This document shows positions 1 through 8,190 of a DNA stretch of 40,087 nucleotides, in pieces. The first letter of the stretch is position 1. Each line of letters opens with the position of its first letter. Source of the stretch: CAZDHT01 sp964505325. GTDB taxonomy: Bacteria; Planctomycetota; PUPC01. The position numbers were made by a program, and so were the translations under genes. The stretch covers positions 1 through 40,087 of the forward strand of contig CAZDHT010000014.1 in the NCBI GenBank assembly GCA_964505325.1, written 5' to 3'. The notes below the pieces were generated by a model, which saw only the letters and a list, made by a program, of their open reading frames with translations, did no database searches and had not been told where the DNA came from.

Positions 1-8
1 GGGTCACC

Positions 9-123
9 GTTTTTCGCACCCCGCGCGGTGGCGAAAGGCTGGCGGAAAACGGGGAGTGCCACTTGCTGCCTGCCCGACGCAGGCGGGGCTGTCCCCGCTT
101 TCCGCCTTCACTTAGCTGAAGTG
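9..123. repeat. Cluster of REP-like inverted repeats downstream of cinA
   Basis: Three hairpins are packed into about 115 bases. TTTCGC (12-17) pairs with GCGAAA (31-36). A 15-base arm at 41-55 pairs with 92-106 with a single mismatch, and inside that loop GCCTGC (68-73) pairs with GCAGGC (79-84). CACTT (109-113) pairs with AAGTG (119-123). The cluster lies just past the stop of the last gene of the minus-strand operon, so it could protect or end that transcript. No T-run follows in the minus direction, so a classical intrinsic terminator is not claimed. The element continues to the window edge. Confidence 0.6.
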
Positions 124-138
124 TTACCTCTCGAGAAG

Positions 139-1386
139 TTAGGGACGGGATAAGGCCTGAGCCCGAAGCTCCAGCCGGACCATGTTCAGGGCGTGCTTGG
201 CGGCGCGGTCCTTGATGACCGTGCGGGCGCCGCGCAGGGCAAGCTTACGGTGCGAGGTGTGAGCCGCGGTCGCCACGGCCACGTGGACCGTGCCGACCGG
301 CTTGGCGGCAGACCCGCCCGTCGGGCCGGCGATCCCGGTGATCCCCACACCGATGTCCGCCCCGGAACGCTCCCTCACCCCCTCCGCCATCCATCGGGCC
401 ACGTCTGCGCTGACCGCGCCCGCCGTGTCGAAGAGCTCCGCCGGCACGCCGAGCAGGCGGGTCTTTGACGCGTTGCTGTACGTGACGACGCCTTCGAGGA
501 AATGCGCGGAAATCCCCGGCACGTCGGTGAGGCAAGCGCCCACCAACCCGCCGGTGCAGGACTCGGCCACCGCGAGGGTACGCCCTTGTGACTCGAGCAG
601 CCGCGCCACCACCTGCTCCAGGGTGTCGGCGTCATCGCCGAAAACCGCGTCGCCCAGCAAACTCCGGGCCTTTGCCAGTTCCGGCTCGATCAGCCCGAGC
701 GCGGCCGCCCGCGTGGCGGCGCGGCTGGTGAACTTGACACTGATGATGCCTTCGGAGGCAAGGAACGCGACCTTCGGGTCCCCGACCAGCTCCATCTGCG
801 CCGCCAGCTTTTCGGAGATGAGCGACTCCGACATCCCGAAGCACTTGAGCATCCGAACGGCGATCGCGCCGTCCCCCTTCGGCAGCAGTGGAACGGCGGC
901 GCCCTCGAACATCGCTTTCATCTCGCGCGGCACGCCTGGGAGGACGAATACCGAGGCAGCGCCGATATCCACACGGAACCCGGCGGCCGTGCCCGTGGCA
1001 TTCGGAAAGACGTCGCTCCCGCGCGGGACGGTCGCCTGTTTCGCATTCGACGCGGGCATCTCAATCCCGCGAGCGGCGAAAATCTGCTCGACGTGTTCCA
1101 GCGAGGGCGGATCGAGCACGAGTTCGGCCCCGGCTGCAGCGGCGACCGCTTCGCGCGTCAGATCGTCATGCGTCGGGCCGAGGCCGCCGGTGACGATCAC
1201 CACCTCCGAGCGCCCCGCCGCCAGCTTCACCGCCTCGACGATCTCGGACTGGATGTCGCGGACCGCAGCATGCGCCGCGACGACAATGCCAAGGTCGGCC
1301 AGCCGCTGCGACAGCCACGCGGCATTCGAGTCCACAATCTGCCCCGACACCACCTCGTCGCCTACGGATAGGATCTCGGCCTGCAC
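139..1386 (-). CDS. cinA: CinA family nicotinamide-nucleotide amidohydrolase
   Basis: The 415-residue protein has the full two-domain CinA layout. The N-terminal MoaB/MogA-like fold (about residues 1-170) carries the VTGGLGPTHDD motif near residue 66. The C-terminal CinA domain (about 255-410) carries AESCTGG near 271 and GITGIAGP further on. In this family the C-terminal domain deamidates nicotinamide mononucleotide for NAD recycling, and the N-terminal domain can act as an ADP-ribose pyrophosphatase. The start is GTG and shares one base with the TAG stop of the flippase gene upstream, so translation is probably coupled. It is the last gene of the ychF-glycosyltransferase-flippase operon; its presence there looks like operon packing rather than a shared pathway. 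Confidence 0.95.
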   Translation of the reverse strand: MQAEILSVGDEVVSGQIVDSNAAWLSQRLADLGIVVAAHAAVRDIQSEIVEAVKLAAGRSEVVIVTGGLGPTHDDLTREAVAAAAGAELVLDPPSLEHVEQIFAARGIEMPASNAKQATVPRGSDVFPNATGTAAGFRVDIGAASVFVLPGVPREMKAMFEGAAVPLLPKGDGAIAVRMLKCFGMSESLISEKLAAQMELVGDPKVAFLASEGIISVKFTSRAATRAAALGLIEPELAKARSLLGDAVFGDDADTLEQVVARLLESQGRTLAVAESCTGGLVGACLTDVPGISAHFLEGVVTYSNASKTRLLGVPAELFDTAGAVSADVARWMAEGVRERSGADIGVGITGIAGPTGGSAAKPVGTVHVAVATAAHTSHRKLALRGARTVIKDRAAKHALNMVRLELRAQALSRP

Positions 1387-3398
1387 TACTGCGTCTTCCT
1401 CCGGCGCTTAAGCTTCGCCTTGACCTTCTGCCAGCCGGTCTCGTGCAGCCACTTCAGAATGATGTCAAACTCCGCCACCGGCCAGCGAAGCTTCTTCAGA
1501 AGAACCAGCGTGGCCACGAACGCGATCAGCACGGCGACGGCCGGGATGCCGAGCGCCACCACCCGGCCGATCGCGACCGCGAGCCCCGTCGGCATGCCCG
1601 TTGGCACCAGCTTCTCCACCACGCCGTCCGGGGTCGCTATCTTGAGTTCAACCAGTCTGACGAACGGGCGCCCCATCGCCACCAACTGCTGCAGCAGCCG
1701 CCACTTGGCCAAGGCACCGACCCACAGCCATTCCCATGCCACGAGGGCCGTAGCCGCGGAAACCAGCACCGCCTGCAGCACGAACCTCAGCGCGTCGCGC
1801 GCGCGGAACAGCTTCAGCTCGAAATGCAGAATCCCGCAGAGAATGAGGTTCTTGAACGCGCGCGAAAGCGGATAGGCGAGCGCCACGACGATGAACGGCG
1901 TGAGGCCGTGAGCACGCAGCCAAGCCCCCGCCGCCGACTCCTGGCTCCGCACGACGTCGAACGCCACATAGAGAAAGCCGATCTGCGCAAACGACGCCAC
2001 CGCGCCGATCAGCGTCGGCAGCCACGTGTTCTGCAGCGAGAAATACGTCTGCATCAGCACCATCTCAGTCGCGTAGAAAATGAACCCTAGCGAGTAGAGC
2101 GCCAGCGCGAGCGCCGTGGCATCGACCAGCTCCGGGTCCACCCCCTTCACGGCCAGCAGTTCAATCACCGGCTGCCGAAGGATCACGACGACCGCGGTGA
2201 GTGGCAGGAAGAACAGCACGATCATCTTGATCGCGTTCGAGACGACCTCCGACAGAGCTTTCAGGTTCTGCTTGGTGAACATGTCGCACAGGAACGGGAA
2301 CATCGCCATGCTGAGCGCGAGCGGAATGATCGCCATCGGCGCCTCGCCGAACGACTTGGCGATCTTGATGGCGCCGAATGCCCCGGTCTCCAGGTCCGTC
2401 GCGTAGCTGTCCTGAACCACGTCTCGGGTGCGGGCCACCGCCACACCCATCAATACGGGATACGCCAGGAGGAACACCTTCTGGAGCAGCGTCCTTTCCC
2501 GGAGGCGCCGGAGTAACAGCCACGATATCAGCCCTCGAATGCTGAAGAACAGCAGCGCAGTGAGCAACGCCAGTCCGGCGAACCCCGCCTGTCCCGGCCA
2601 TGCCCCGCGCCAGCCCAGCAACGGCGCCGCCAGTAACGCCGCGGCCAGGACGACCGCGAACTCAACGAGCCAACGCGCCGCGTGCTTGAAGATCGGGCGC
2701 CAGTACGGCACGGTGAACCGGTACCTCGCCAGCTTGCCTCTGAGCCCGGCGAAGTGCGTGAGCAGCTTCGCCGGCGACGACAGCACGAACGCCAGCGCGG
2801 CCCAAATGGCCGGCGCGCCAAACACCCAGAACGCGACCGCGAACACCAGCGCGTGGACGAACCGGTGCATGCCGATACCCGCCGCCGCGTGGCCGAAACG
2901 CTTGTAGGAATTGAGCAGCGCGTGCGTGAACGAGCCCAACGCCACAAAGAACAGCGCCGGCAACATGCACCGGCAAAACTGGATGGCCAGGTTCGCCGTG
3001 TCGCCGTGCTTGGCGATCCATGGGCGAGCGATGAAATGCACCACCTCCGACATGCTGAAGTTGAGGACCACCACCGTCGCAAGCAGCACGGGGATCAGCA
3101 GGTTGACGAACGAGTTGGCGAACCGCCACGCGTGGTCCTCCCCCTTCAGCTCCCGCTCCTCCGAGAACAGCGGAAGAAAAACCGGGAAGATGAACTTGTC
3201 GAAGACGACGTACAACGAGAAGATGACCGTGCCTTCGGCGAAGGTGTAGGCGTCGAGGATGTACTTGTCCTGCTTGCCGCCGAACTGGTTGAGCGCGAGG
3301 ACTTTGACGATGAGGCCGCCGAACTTCCAGAAGACCTGGAAGATGAAGATGGTGACCATCGCGCGAGCGATGCGGCGCCCGAGATGTTCTTCGGTCAA
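1386..3398 (-). CDS. murJ: MurJ/MviN-family lipid flippase, extended
   Basis: This is a 670-residue polytopic membrane protein of the MOP (MurJ/Wzx) superfamily. It begins with a short basic leader, then shows many hydrophobic helices and a late segment of the MurJ type around EMVLMQTYFSLQNTW. MurJ flips lipid II across the inner membrane; Wzx relatives flip polysaccharide repeat units. At 670 residues it is clearly longer than the usual 500-550, with additional hydrophobic segments and a Lys/Arg-rich cytosolic tail. Its ATG overlaps the stop of the upstream glycosyltransferase by four bases (ATGA). Three glycosyltransferases lie directly upstream, so an exopolysaccharide or lipid-linked-glycan flippase is as plausible as lipid II transport. 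The gene symbol is by family only. Confidence 0.8.
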   Translation of the reverse strand: MTEEHLGRRIARAMVTIFIFQVFWKFGGLIVKVLALNQFGGKQDKYILDAYTFAEGTVIFSLYVVFDKFIFPVFLPLFSEERELKGEDHAWRFANSFVNLLIPVLLATVVVLNFSMSEVVHFIARPWIAKHGDTANLAIQFCRCMLPALFFVALGSFTHALLNSYKRFGHAAAGIGMHRFVHALVFAVAFWVFGAPAIWAALAFVLSSPAKLLTHFAGLRGKLARYRFTVPYWRPIFKHAARWLVEFAVVLAAALLAAPLLGWRGAWPGQAGFAGLALLTALLFFSIRGLISWLLLRRLRERTLLQKVFLLAYPVLMGVAVARTRDVVQDSYATDLETGAFGAIKIAKSFGEAPMAIIPLALSMAMFPFLCDMFTKQNLKALSEVVSNAIKMIVLFFLPLTAVVVILRQPVIELLAVKGVDPELVDATALALALYSLGFIFYATEMVLMQTYFSLQNTWLPTLIGAVASFAQIGFLYVAFDVVRSQESAAGAWLRAHGLTPFIVVALAYPLSRAFKNLILCGILHFELKLFRARDALRFVLQAVLVSAATALVAWEWLWVGALAKWRLLQQLVAMGRPFVRLVELKIATPDGVVEKLVPTGMPTGLAVAIGRVVALGIPAVAVLIAFVATLVLLKKLRWPVAEFDIILKWLHETGWQKVKAKLKRRRKTQ

Positions 3399-4555
3399 GA
3401 CCTGTCCTGCTGCGGCCGGAAAAGCGAATCGAATAAGAGACGGGTATTCTCGCGCAGATTGTACTCGTTTTCCACCTTCTTCCGCGCGTTGCGGGCGCGC
3501 TGAAGCGTGCCCCCGCGGTCCGACAGCGCCGCCCGGACGGCTTGGGCCAGCCTGTGCGGATCGTCGGGACGCACGAGCGCGCCGGTTTCGCCGTCGATCA
3601 CGAACTCACCCACGCCCCCGGCATCGCAGGCCACGATAGGCAGCCCGACCGCCGCCGCCTCCAGCAGGACGTTCGGCACGCCGTCCCTGTCGCCGTCCCG
3701 CGCCACCAACGATGGCACCACCAGCACGTCGGAATCGCCCATCTTCGCACGAAGCGCCTCCGGCGACAGCCAGCCGGGCAGCGTGACCCGTTCTTCCAGC
3801 CCGAGCTGCGCGATCTGCTCCCGCAGCCTCGCCGCCAACGGGCCCCGGCCCGCAATCTCGCAGGTGCAGTCGTCGAGCGCCCCCACCGCCTCGATCAGGG
3901 AACTCAGGCCCTTCTTCTCAACGAACCTCGCCGCCGCCAGAAGTCGGGCCGGAGAGTGCAACGTCCGCGCGGGGCTGAATTCGTAACCGGCCGCGTCGAT
4001 TCCGTGCCGTATCAGAACCAGGCGGTCGTGAAAGCGCGCCGGGACCTTCGAGGCGAGGTCATCCAGCGCCGCCTGGCTGCACAACGCGACGCGCTCGGCA
4101 GCCGCGACCTTGTGCTTCAGCGCCACGCCATCGGCGAACACGTCGCGCGCGTGCGCGGACATGGTGAAAGGCAGCCGCAGCATCGCGGCGATCATCATCC
4201 CGACGGCCGCGGGCTTCGTGGCAAAATGCGCGTGCACCCGCTCGATCCCCTTGGCCTTGATGTCTCGCGCGTACGCCGACGCGCGGTCCAGCCCCCCCAC
4301 GAACTCCTTCCATGCCTTGATCCGCAACGCCGCCAGGTCACCGAACGGGAGCCTCGCGACGGCGCGCCACGTGCGTGGCAGACAAGAAAGCCACACGTGC
4401 TTGCCCAGCACGCACCACGGACAGGCGAATCCCTCCTCACAAACGATCGGATAAACGGCCACCTCGGCGCCCAGATCCCGGAGCGCCTCGACCTCGCGCT
4501 GGATGAACTGCTCGCTCGGGCTGGGATAGGCCCCCACGATGTAGGCGATCTTCAT
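3395..4555 (-). CDS. GT4 glycosyltransferase (WcaL/colanic-acid-like)
   Basis: The protein is a two-domain GT-B glycosyltransferase of about 386 residues. The N-terminal acceptor domain starts MKIAYIVGAYPSPSEQF and contains the HAHFATKPA motif typical of colanic-acid-type enzymes. The C-terminal donor domain has VEKKGLSSLIEA and then DGVPNVLLEAAAVGLPIV, the E-x7-E-type nucleotide-sugar site. An in-frame ATG eight codons upstream exists, but 4555 is preferred because it forms an ATGA overlap with the preceding gene and matches the family N-terminus. It probably adds a sugar to a membrane-linked glycan on the cytoplasmic face. Donor and acceptor cannot be read from sequence. Confidence 0.9.
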   Translation of the reverse strand: MKIAYIVGAYPSPSEQFIQREVEALRDLGAEVAVYPIVCEEGFACPWCVLGKHVWLSCLPRTWRAVARLPFGDLAALRIKAWKEFVGGLDRASAYARDIKAKGIERVHAHFATKPAAVGMMIAAMLRLPFTMSAHARDVFADGVALKHKVAAAERVALCSQAALDDLASKVPARFHDRLVLIRHGIDAAGYEFSPARTLHSPARLLAAARFVEKKGLSSLIEAVGALDDCTCEIAGRGPLAARLREQIAQLGLEERVTLPGWLSPEALRAKMGDSDVLVVPSLVARDGDRDGVPNVLLEAAAVGLPIVACDAGGVGEFVIDGETGALVRPDDPHRLAQAVRAALSDRGGTLQRARNARKKVENEYNLRENTRLLFDSLFRPQQDRS

Positions 4556-5679
4556 GTTCCGCGCTCCGCGGTCTCGCACAGGACCTCAAGGGTCCTCCGA
4601 CCGGTCTCGGCCCAACTGTACTGCGCGGCGACCTCGCGGCCGCGGCGGGCCAACTCCGCCGCGAAGTCTTTCTCCGTTAGGACCTTCTCCAGCGTCCGGC
4701 GCAGTCCGGCGAGGTCCTCCGCGGGGAAGTGCGCCGCCCCGTCGCCGGTCACTTCGACCACGGCGGCGTCTTCCGACGTGATGGTCGCCGTCCCCGAGAG
4801 CATCGCCTCCAGCGGCGGGATGCCGAATCCCTCGGCGTGCGACGGATAAACAAACACATCCGCGCCCGCGTACAGTGCCGGCAGATCATCGTCATGTACG
4901 TAGCCCGGAAAAACAACGTGCTCCTCGCAGCCGAGCTGCCGGACCAGTCTCGTGAGGCGCCGTGCCTGGTGCCGCTTCTTCCCCGCCACCACCAGCGTAT
5001 GCGGCAGCTTCTTGTTCATCCTGGCCGCAAAAAACGCCTCCACCAGGCGACGGAGGTTCTTGTTCGGCTCGATGTTGCCCACGAACAGAACGTATGGCGT
5101 CTCGATGCCGTACTTCTTCAGAGCGGGGCGCGTCTCACGGGGCGGGTCCCGGAACCGGTCGTCCACTGCCAGAGGCACCACCCGGATCCGTTCGCTCGGG
5201 ACCCGAAGCACCCGCTCGATGTCCTTCGCGACGGCGCGCGTCGGAGCGATGACCCGCGCGGCGCGGTCAGCCGACGCCGGCAGAGCCCATCGGTAATACC
5301 GCGCGGTCTCGGGCCTCACCCGCTTCGGATGCTTGAGCGCGTTCAGATCGAAGATGCCAAGTACCATCGGCGCCCGCAGCGCGCCGGGGAACACGTAGCC
5401 GGGAGCGTAGAACACGTCGAGGTTGTCCCGGTCCACATGCCGCGGCATCACGTAGCACTCGTGCACGATGCGGAGTATTCTCGATCCCGCGATCAGCGGC
5501 GTCCGCACCACGCGGCAGTTCGCCCTGTTGCTCAGGACATCGGGGAACTCTTTGTTCGCGTAGATGACGAACTCGTGCGCCTGCGAGGCGTCCGCCATCG
5601 CCTCGATGGTGCGGGTGATCGCCTTGCCGACACCGGTCGGCCGCGCCTTCACCAGATGTGCGTCAATCCCGATCCGCAA
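4552..5679 (-). CDS. GT4 glycosyltransferase (mannosyl/rhamnosyl type)
   Basis: This 375-residue GT-B glycosyltransferase starts MRIGIDAHLVKARPTGVGKA, the glycine-rich acceptor-domain loop of GT4 mannosyl- and rhamnosyltransferases. The donor domain contains VGNIEPNKNLRRLVEAF and EGFGIPPLEAMLSGT, including the paired glutamates of the nucleotide-sugar site. The start codon is TTG with a GAGGGG motif about eight bases upstream; an out-of-frame ATG between them does not encode the family N-terminus. It is the middle gene of three consecutive glycosyltransferases in the operon and overlaps the next by four bases. The substrate is unknown. Confidence 0.9.
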   Translation of the reverse strand: MRIGIDAHLVKARPTGVGKAITRTIEAMADASQAHEFVIYANKEFPDVLSNRANCRVVRTPLIAGSRILRIVHECYVMPRHVDRDNLDVFYAPGYVFPGALRAPMVLGIFDLNALKHPKRVRPETARYYRWALPASADRAARVIAPTRAVAKDIERVLRVPSERIRVVPLAVDDRFRDPPRETRPALKKYGIETPYVLFVGNIEPNKNLRRLVEAFFAARMNKKLPHTLVVAGKKRHQARRLTRLVRQLGCEEHVVFPGYVHDDDLPALYAGADVFVYPSHAEGFGIPPLEAMLSGTATITSEDAAVVEVTGDGAAHFPAEDLAGLRRTLEKVLTEKDFAAELARRGREVAAQYSWAETGRRTLEVLCETAERGT

Positions 5680-5691
5680 CGGGGCATCCCC

Positions 5692-6834
5692 TCACTGAAG
5701 CAGCCGGTCGTAGAGGTCCTGAATGCTCTGCACGTAGCGATCCGCGGAGAACTTCTCGCAGACGGCCTGCCGGGCGGCGCGGCCCAGTGCCGCGGCCCGG
5801 TGCTGGTCCGCCAGCAGCGCGGTCACGGCGTCGGCCATCGCGTCCACGTCGAACGGCTCGACGAGCAGCCCGGTCCGGTCGTGCTCGATGATCTCGGCCG
5901 GCCCGCCGCAGCGGAACGCGACGACGGGCGTCTCGCACGCCATCGCCTCGATGACCACGCGGCCGAACGGCTCGTTCTCCGACGCGACGACAAGCACGTC
6001 CAGCGCGTTCATCACCGCCGCGGTGTCGTCGCGCCAGCCGGTGAATATGACCACGTCGCCCAGGCCGAGGTCCGCCGCCTGGGCACGAAGCTTGTCCAGC
6101 AGCTTTGGATGATCGCCGAAGCGGTTGTCGCCGACGACGAGGAACCGCGCGTCGGGCAACCGCGCGGCGACCTTCGCCGCCGCAGCAAGGAAGCGGTCGT
6201 GCCCCTTCCACGGCACGACCTGGCCGACGATGCCCGCGACTGGTGTCGAATCACCGGGGCCCAACCCGTCCCGCAGCGCCGCCCGGTCTCCGGGAGCGAA
6301 CTGCGCCGTGTCGACGCCGTTGAACACCACCGTCGTCTTCTCCGCGGCGCCCCGCACCTGCCGAACGGATCCCCGGATCGTCTCGGAGACGACGATGATG
6401 GCCGAGGCGGCCCGCACCAGCGCACGGTCAATGCCCCGGAACCCGGTCAGGCGGACGTCGCGCACGTGCCAGATGACCGGCGCCTGCCGCGTCCGCCCGC
6501 GGACCGAACCGAACAGGAACGCCGTGGTCGAGTTGCAGTGCACGATGTCCGCCTCGACCTCGTCGATCAGGCGGGCGATGCGTTTCCGGGCGCGGAAGTA
6601 GCCAAAGAAGAAGCGCAGCAGCGGGAAGGGATTACGCGTGCGGCGGAGCCGGAACAACGGCACCCCGTAGCAGGGAATGTCCAGCGCGTCCAGTCGCTCG
6701 ACCAGCGGCCCGTCCCCCGGCGTCACTACCGCCGGGTTGAACCGCGCCCGGTCGAGCCGCTCGAGCAGCACGAGCAGGCTGTGCTCGGCCCCGCCGAGCT
6801 GCGACGTGTGACTGATGTAGAGGATGTTCTTCAT
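5692..6834 (-). CDS. GT4 glycosyltransferase
   Basis: This 380-residue GT-B protein begins MKNILYISHTSQLGGAEHS, the LGGAE loop shared by many GT4 enzymes. The donor domain shows VPWKGHDRFLAAAAKV and EPFGRVVIEAMACETPVVAF with the conserved E-x7-E pair. It lies three bases downstream of the ychF-like stop codon and twelve bases before the next glycosyltransferase, so it is cotranscribed. With its two neighbours and the flippase it probably builds and exports a short oligosaccharide. No acceptor-specific motif is recognisable. Confidence 0.9.
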   Translation of the reverse strand: MKNILYISHTSQLGGAEHSLLVLLERLDRARFNPAVVTPGDGPLVERLDALDIPCYGVPLFRLRRTRNPFPLLRFFFGYFRARKRIARLIDEVEADIVHCNSTTAFLFGSVRGRTRQAPVIWHVRDVRLTGFRGIDRALVRAASAIIVVSETIRGSVRQVRGAAEKTTVVFNGVDTAQFAPGDRAALRDGLGPGDSTPVAGIVGQVVPWKGHDRFLAAAAKVAARLPDARFLVVGDNRFGDHPKLLDKLRAQAADLGLGDVVIFTGWRDDTAAVMNALDVLVVASENEPFGRVVIEAMACETPVVAFRCGGPAEIIEHDRTGLLVEPFDVDAMADAVTALLADQHRAAALGRAARQAVCEKFSADRYVQSIQDLYDRLLQ

Positions 6835-6837
6835 GCG

Positions 6838-7911
6838 TCAGACGTTGAAGCGAATCTGAAGGACGTCGCCGTCCTGAACCACGTACTCCTTGCCCTCCAG
6901 CCGCTCCTTGCCCTTGGCCTTCACCTCGCGCTCCGAGCCGAGCTCTTCGAGGTCCTTGAAGTGAACCACCTCGGCGCGGATGAAGCCGCGGGCGATGTCC
7001 GAGTGGATTTGCTCGGCGGCCTCGACCGCGGTCTTGCCCGCCTCGAGCGCCCACGCCCGCAGCTCGTCGCGGTTGTGCGTCAGGAACGTAATGAGCCCGA
7101 GCACGTCGTACGACATCCGGACGAGCCGGTCGCGGGCCAGCTCCCCGATGCCGAGGTCTGCCAGGAACTCCGCCCGGTCCGCCTCGTCGAGCTCGACCAA
7201 CTCGTCCTCGATCTTGGCGCAGAACGCCAGCGAGTTCTCCGGCGGCAAGCCGCGCAACGAATCGCCGGACGCGATGTCCGACTCATTCACGTTGACGACG
7301 TGGATACAGGGCTTGCCCGTGAGGAACCGGAACCCGCGGAGCTGCTTCTCCTCCTGGGCGTTCAGCTCGACCTGATCGAGGTGCTCGCCGTTCTCGACTG
7401 CGGCAAGGCACCGCTCCAGCGCCGCCAGCTCGACCCTGTTCTGCTCCCGCTCCGGTGTCGGCTTGTTCACATCCCTGCGGAGCCGACTAACCCGCTTCTC
7501 GATCACCGCCATGTCGAGGGTGAGGAGCTCGTCGTCGATGTCGCGAAGGTCGCGGACCGGATCGTTGCTCCCGCGCGGGTTCGGCTCCTCGCCGCAATCG
7601 AACGCTCGGAGCACCTTGATGACCGCGTCCGAGTCGCGAACGGCCGCCGCCGCCGAGCCCTCCGCGCTGGCTCCGCCCGCGGACGCCGAGAACAGGCCCG
7701 GCACCTCGAGATACTCGACCGGCGCATACGTGACCTTCTTGGGCTGGAGCATCTCTGCAAGCACGTCAACGCGGCGGTCCGGCACCTTGACCACCGCCAC
7801 GTGCGCCTCGCCCGGCCGCGCGTACGCGTGCGGATCCTCGTGCCGGCCCGTAAGGGCGTTGAAGACCGTCGTCACGCCCGACTGCGGCAGTCCGATGATC
7901 GACAGCTTCAT
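6838..7911 (-). CDS. ychF: YchF/OLA1-like GTPase (DUF933) with altered P-loop
   Basis: The 357-residue protein aligns with the YchF/Obg-type family from end to end. It has an N-terminal G domain, a coiled-coil insertion (about 130-180, ELLTLDMAVIEKRVSRLRRD) and a C-terminal TGS-like domain ending GKEYVVQDGDVLQIRFNV. YchF proteins bind ribosomes and hydrolyse ATP or GTP; the NVNE motif matches the family's NxxE in place of NKxD. The P-loop reads GLPQSGVTT where the family has GxPNxGKST. The catalytic lysine is therefore a valine, encoded GTG, two changes from AAG. The G3 region is also weak (LEVPG instead of a DxxG-type motif). It may bind nucleotide poorly or act as a scaffold. It heads the operon and may be translated leaderless. 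Confidence 0.9.
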   Translation of the reverse strand: MKLSIIGLPQSGVTTVFNALTGRHEDPHAYARPGEAHVAVVKVPDRRVDVLAEMLQPKKVTYAPVEYLEVPGLFSASAGGASAEGSAAAAVRDSDAVIKVLRAFDCGEEPNPRGSNDPVRDLRDIDDELLTLDMAVIEKRVSRLRRDVNKPTPEREQNRVELAALERCLAAVENGEHLDQVELNAQEEKQLRGFRFLTGKPCIHVVNVNESDIASGDSLRGLPPENSLAFCAKIEDELVELDEADRAEFLADLGIGELARDRLVRMSYDVLGLITFLTHNRDELRAWALEAGKTAVEAAEQIHSDIARGFIRAEVVHFKDLEELGSEREVKAKGKERLEGKEYVVQDGDVLQIRFNV

Positions 7912-7918
7912 ACAGGCG

Positions 7919-7947
7919 AGTATATCACCCTCGTCCGACTCTCACAA
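7919..7947 (-). promoter_or_regulatory. Sigma-70-type promoter of the ychF operon
   Basis: On the minus strand a -35 box TTGTGA (7942-7947) and a -10 box TATACT (7919-7924) are separated by 17 bases. The -10 box ends seven bases before the ychF ATG, so the predicted transcript start falls at or next to the start codon, with no room for a ribosome binding site. Confidence 0.5.
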
Positions 7948-8121
7948 GTTCAACGCAAGGCAAATTGGCCGTGCATCGTATGCCGACAAGGTGTTGCGCC
8001 GCGTCGGGAGAGGGCCCTGGCTGTGGTCGGCCTCCATGAGACAGGGCCGCGGTCATGGACCTCGGCTACAGCCGCGCGTGCCGAAGGGCCACATCGCAAA
8101 TGCTTGACGCTCCAAGAGATG

Positions 8122-8150
8122 TTGCGGGGATATGGGGGTTGGTGTAGAAT
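8122..8150 (+). promoter_or_regulatory. Sigma-70-type promoter of ispG
   Basis: TTGCGG (8122-8127), a 17-base spacer and TAGAAT (8145-8150) lie about 40 bases before the ispG ATG. The -10 box matches consensus at five of six positions and the -35 box only at TTG. The remainder of the divergent 7912-8190 interval holds no gene that I can see. Confidence 0.45.
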
Positions 8151-8190
8151 TGATGTGTTCGCTTTTCTCCGCTTGGGAAGCCCCGAAAGA

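Noticed and set aside
4729..8190. Plus-strand open frame of over 1,100 codons leading into ispG
   Set aside because: It lies antiparallel to four well-supported minus-strand genes (glycosyltransferases and ychF), is rich in Arg, His and Asp as expected of a high-G+C shadow, and has no recognisable domain. Only the last 355 codons are a real gene.
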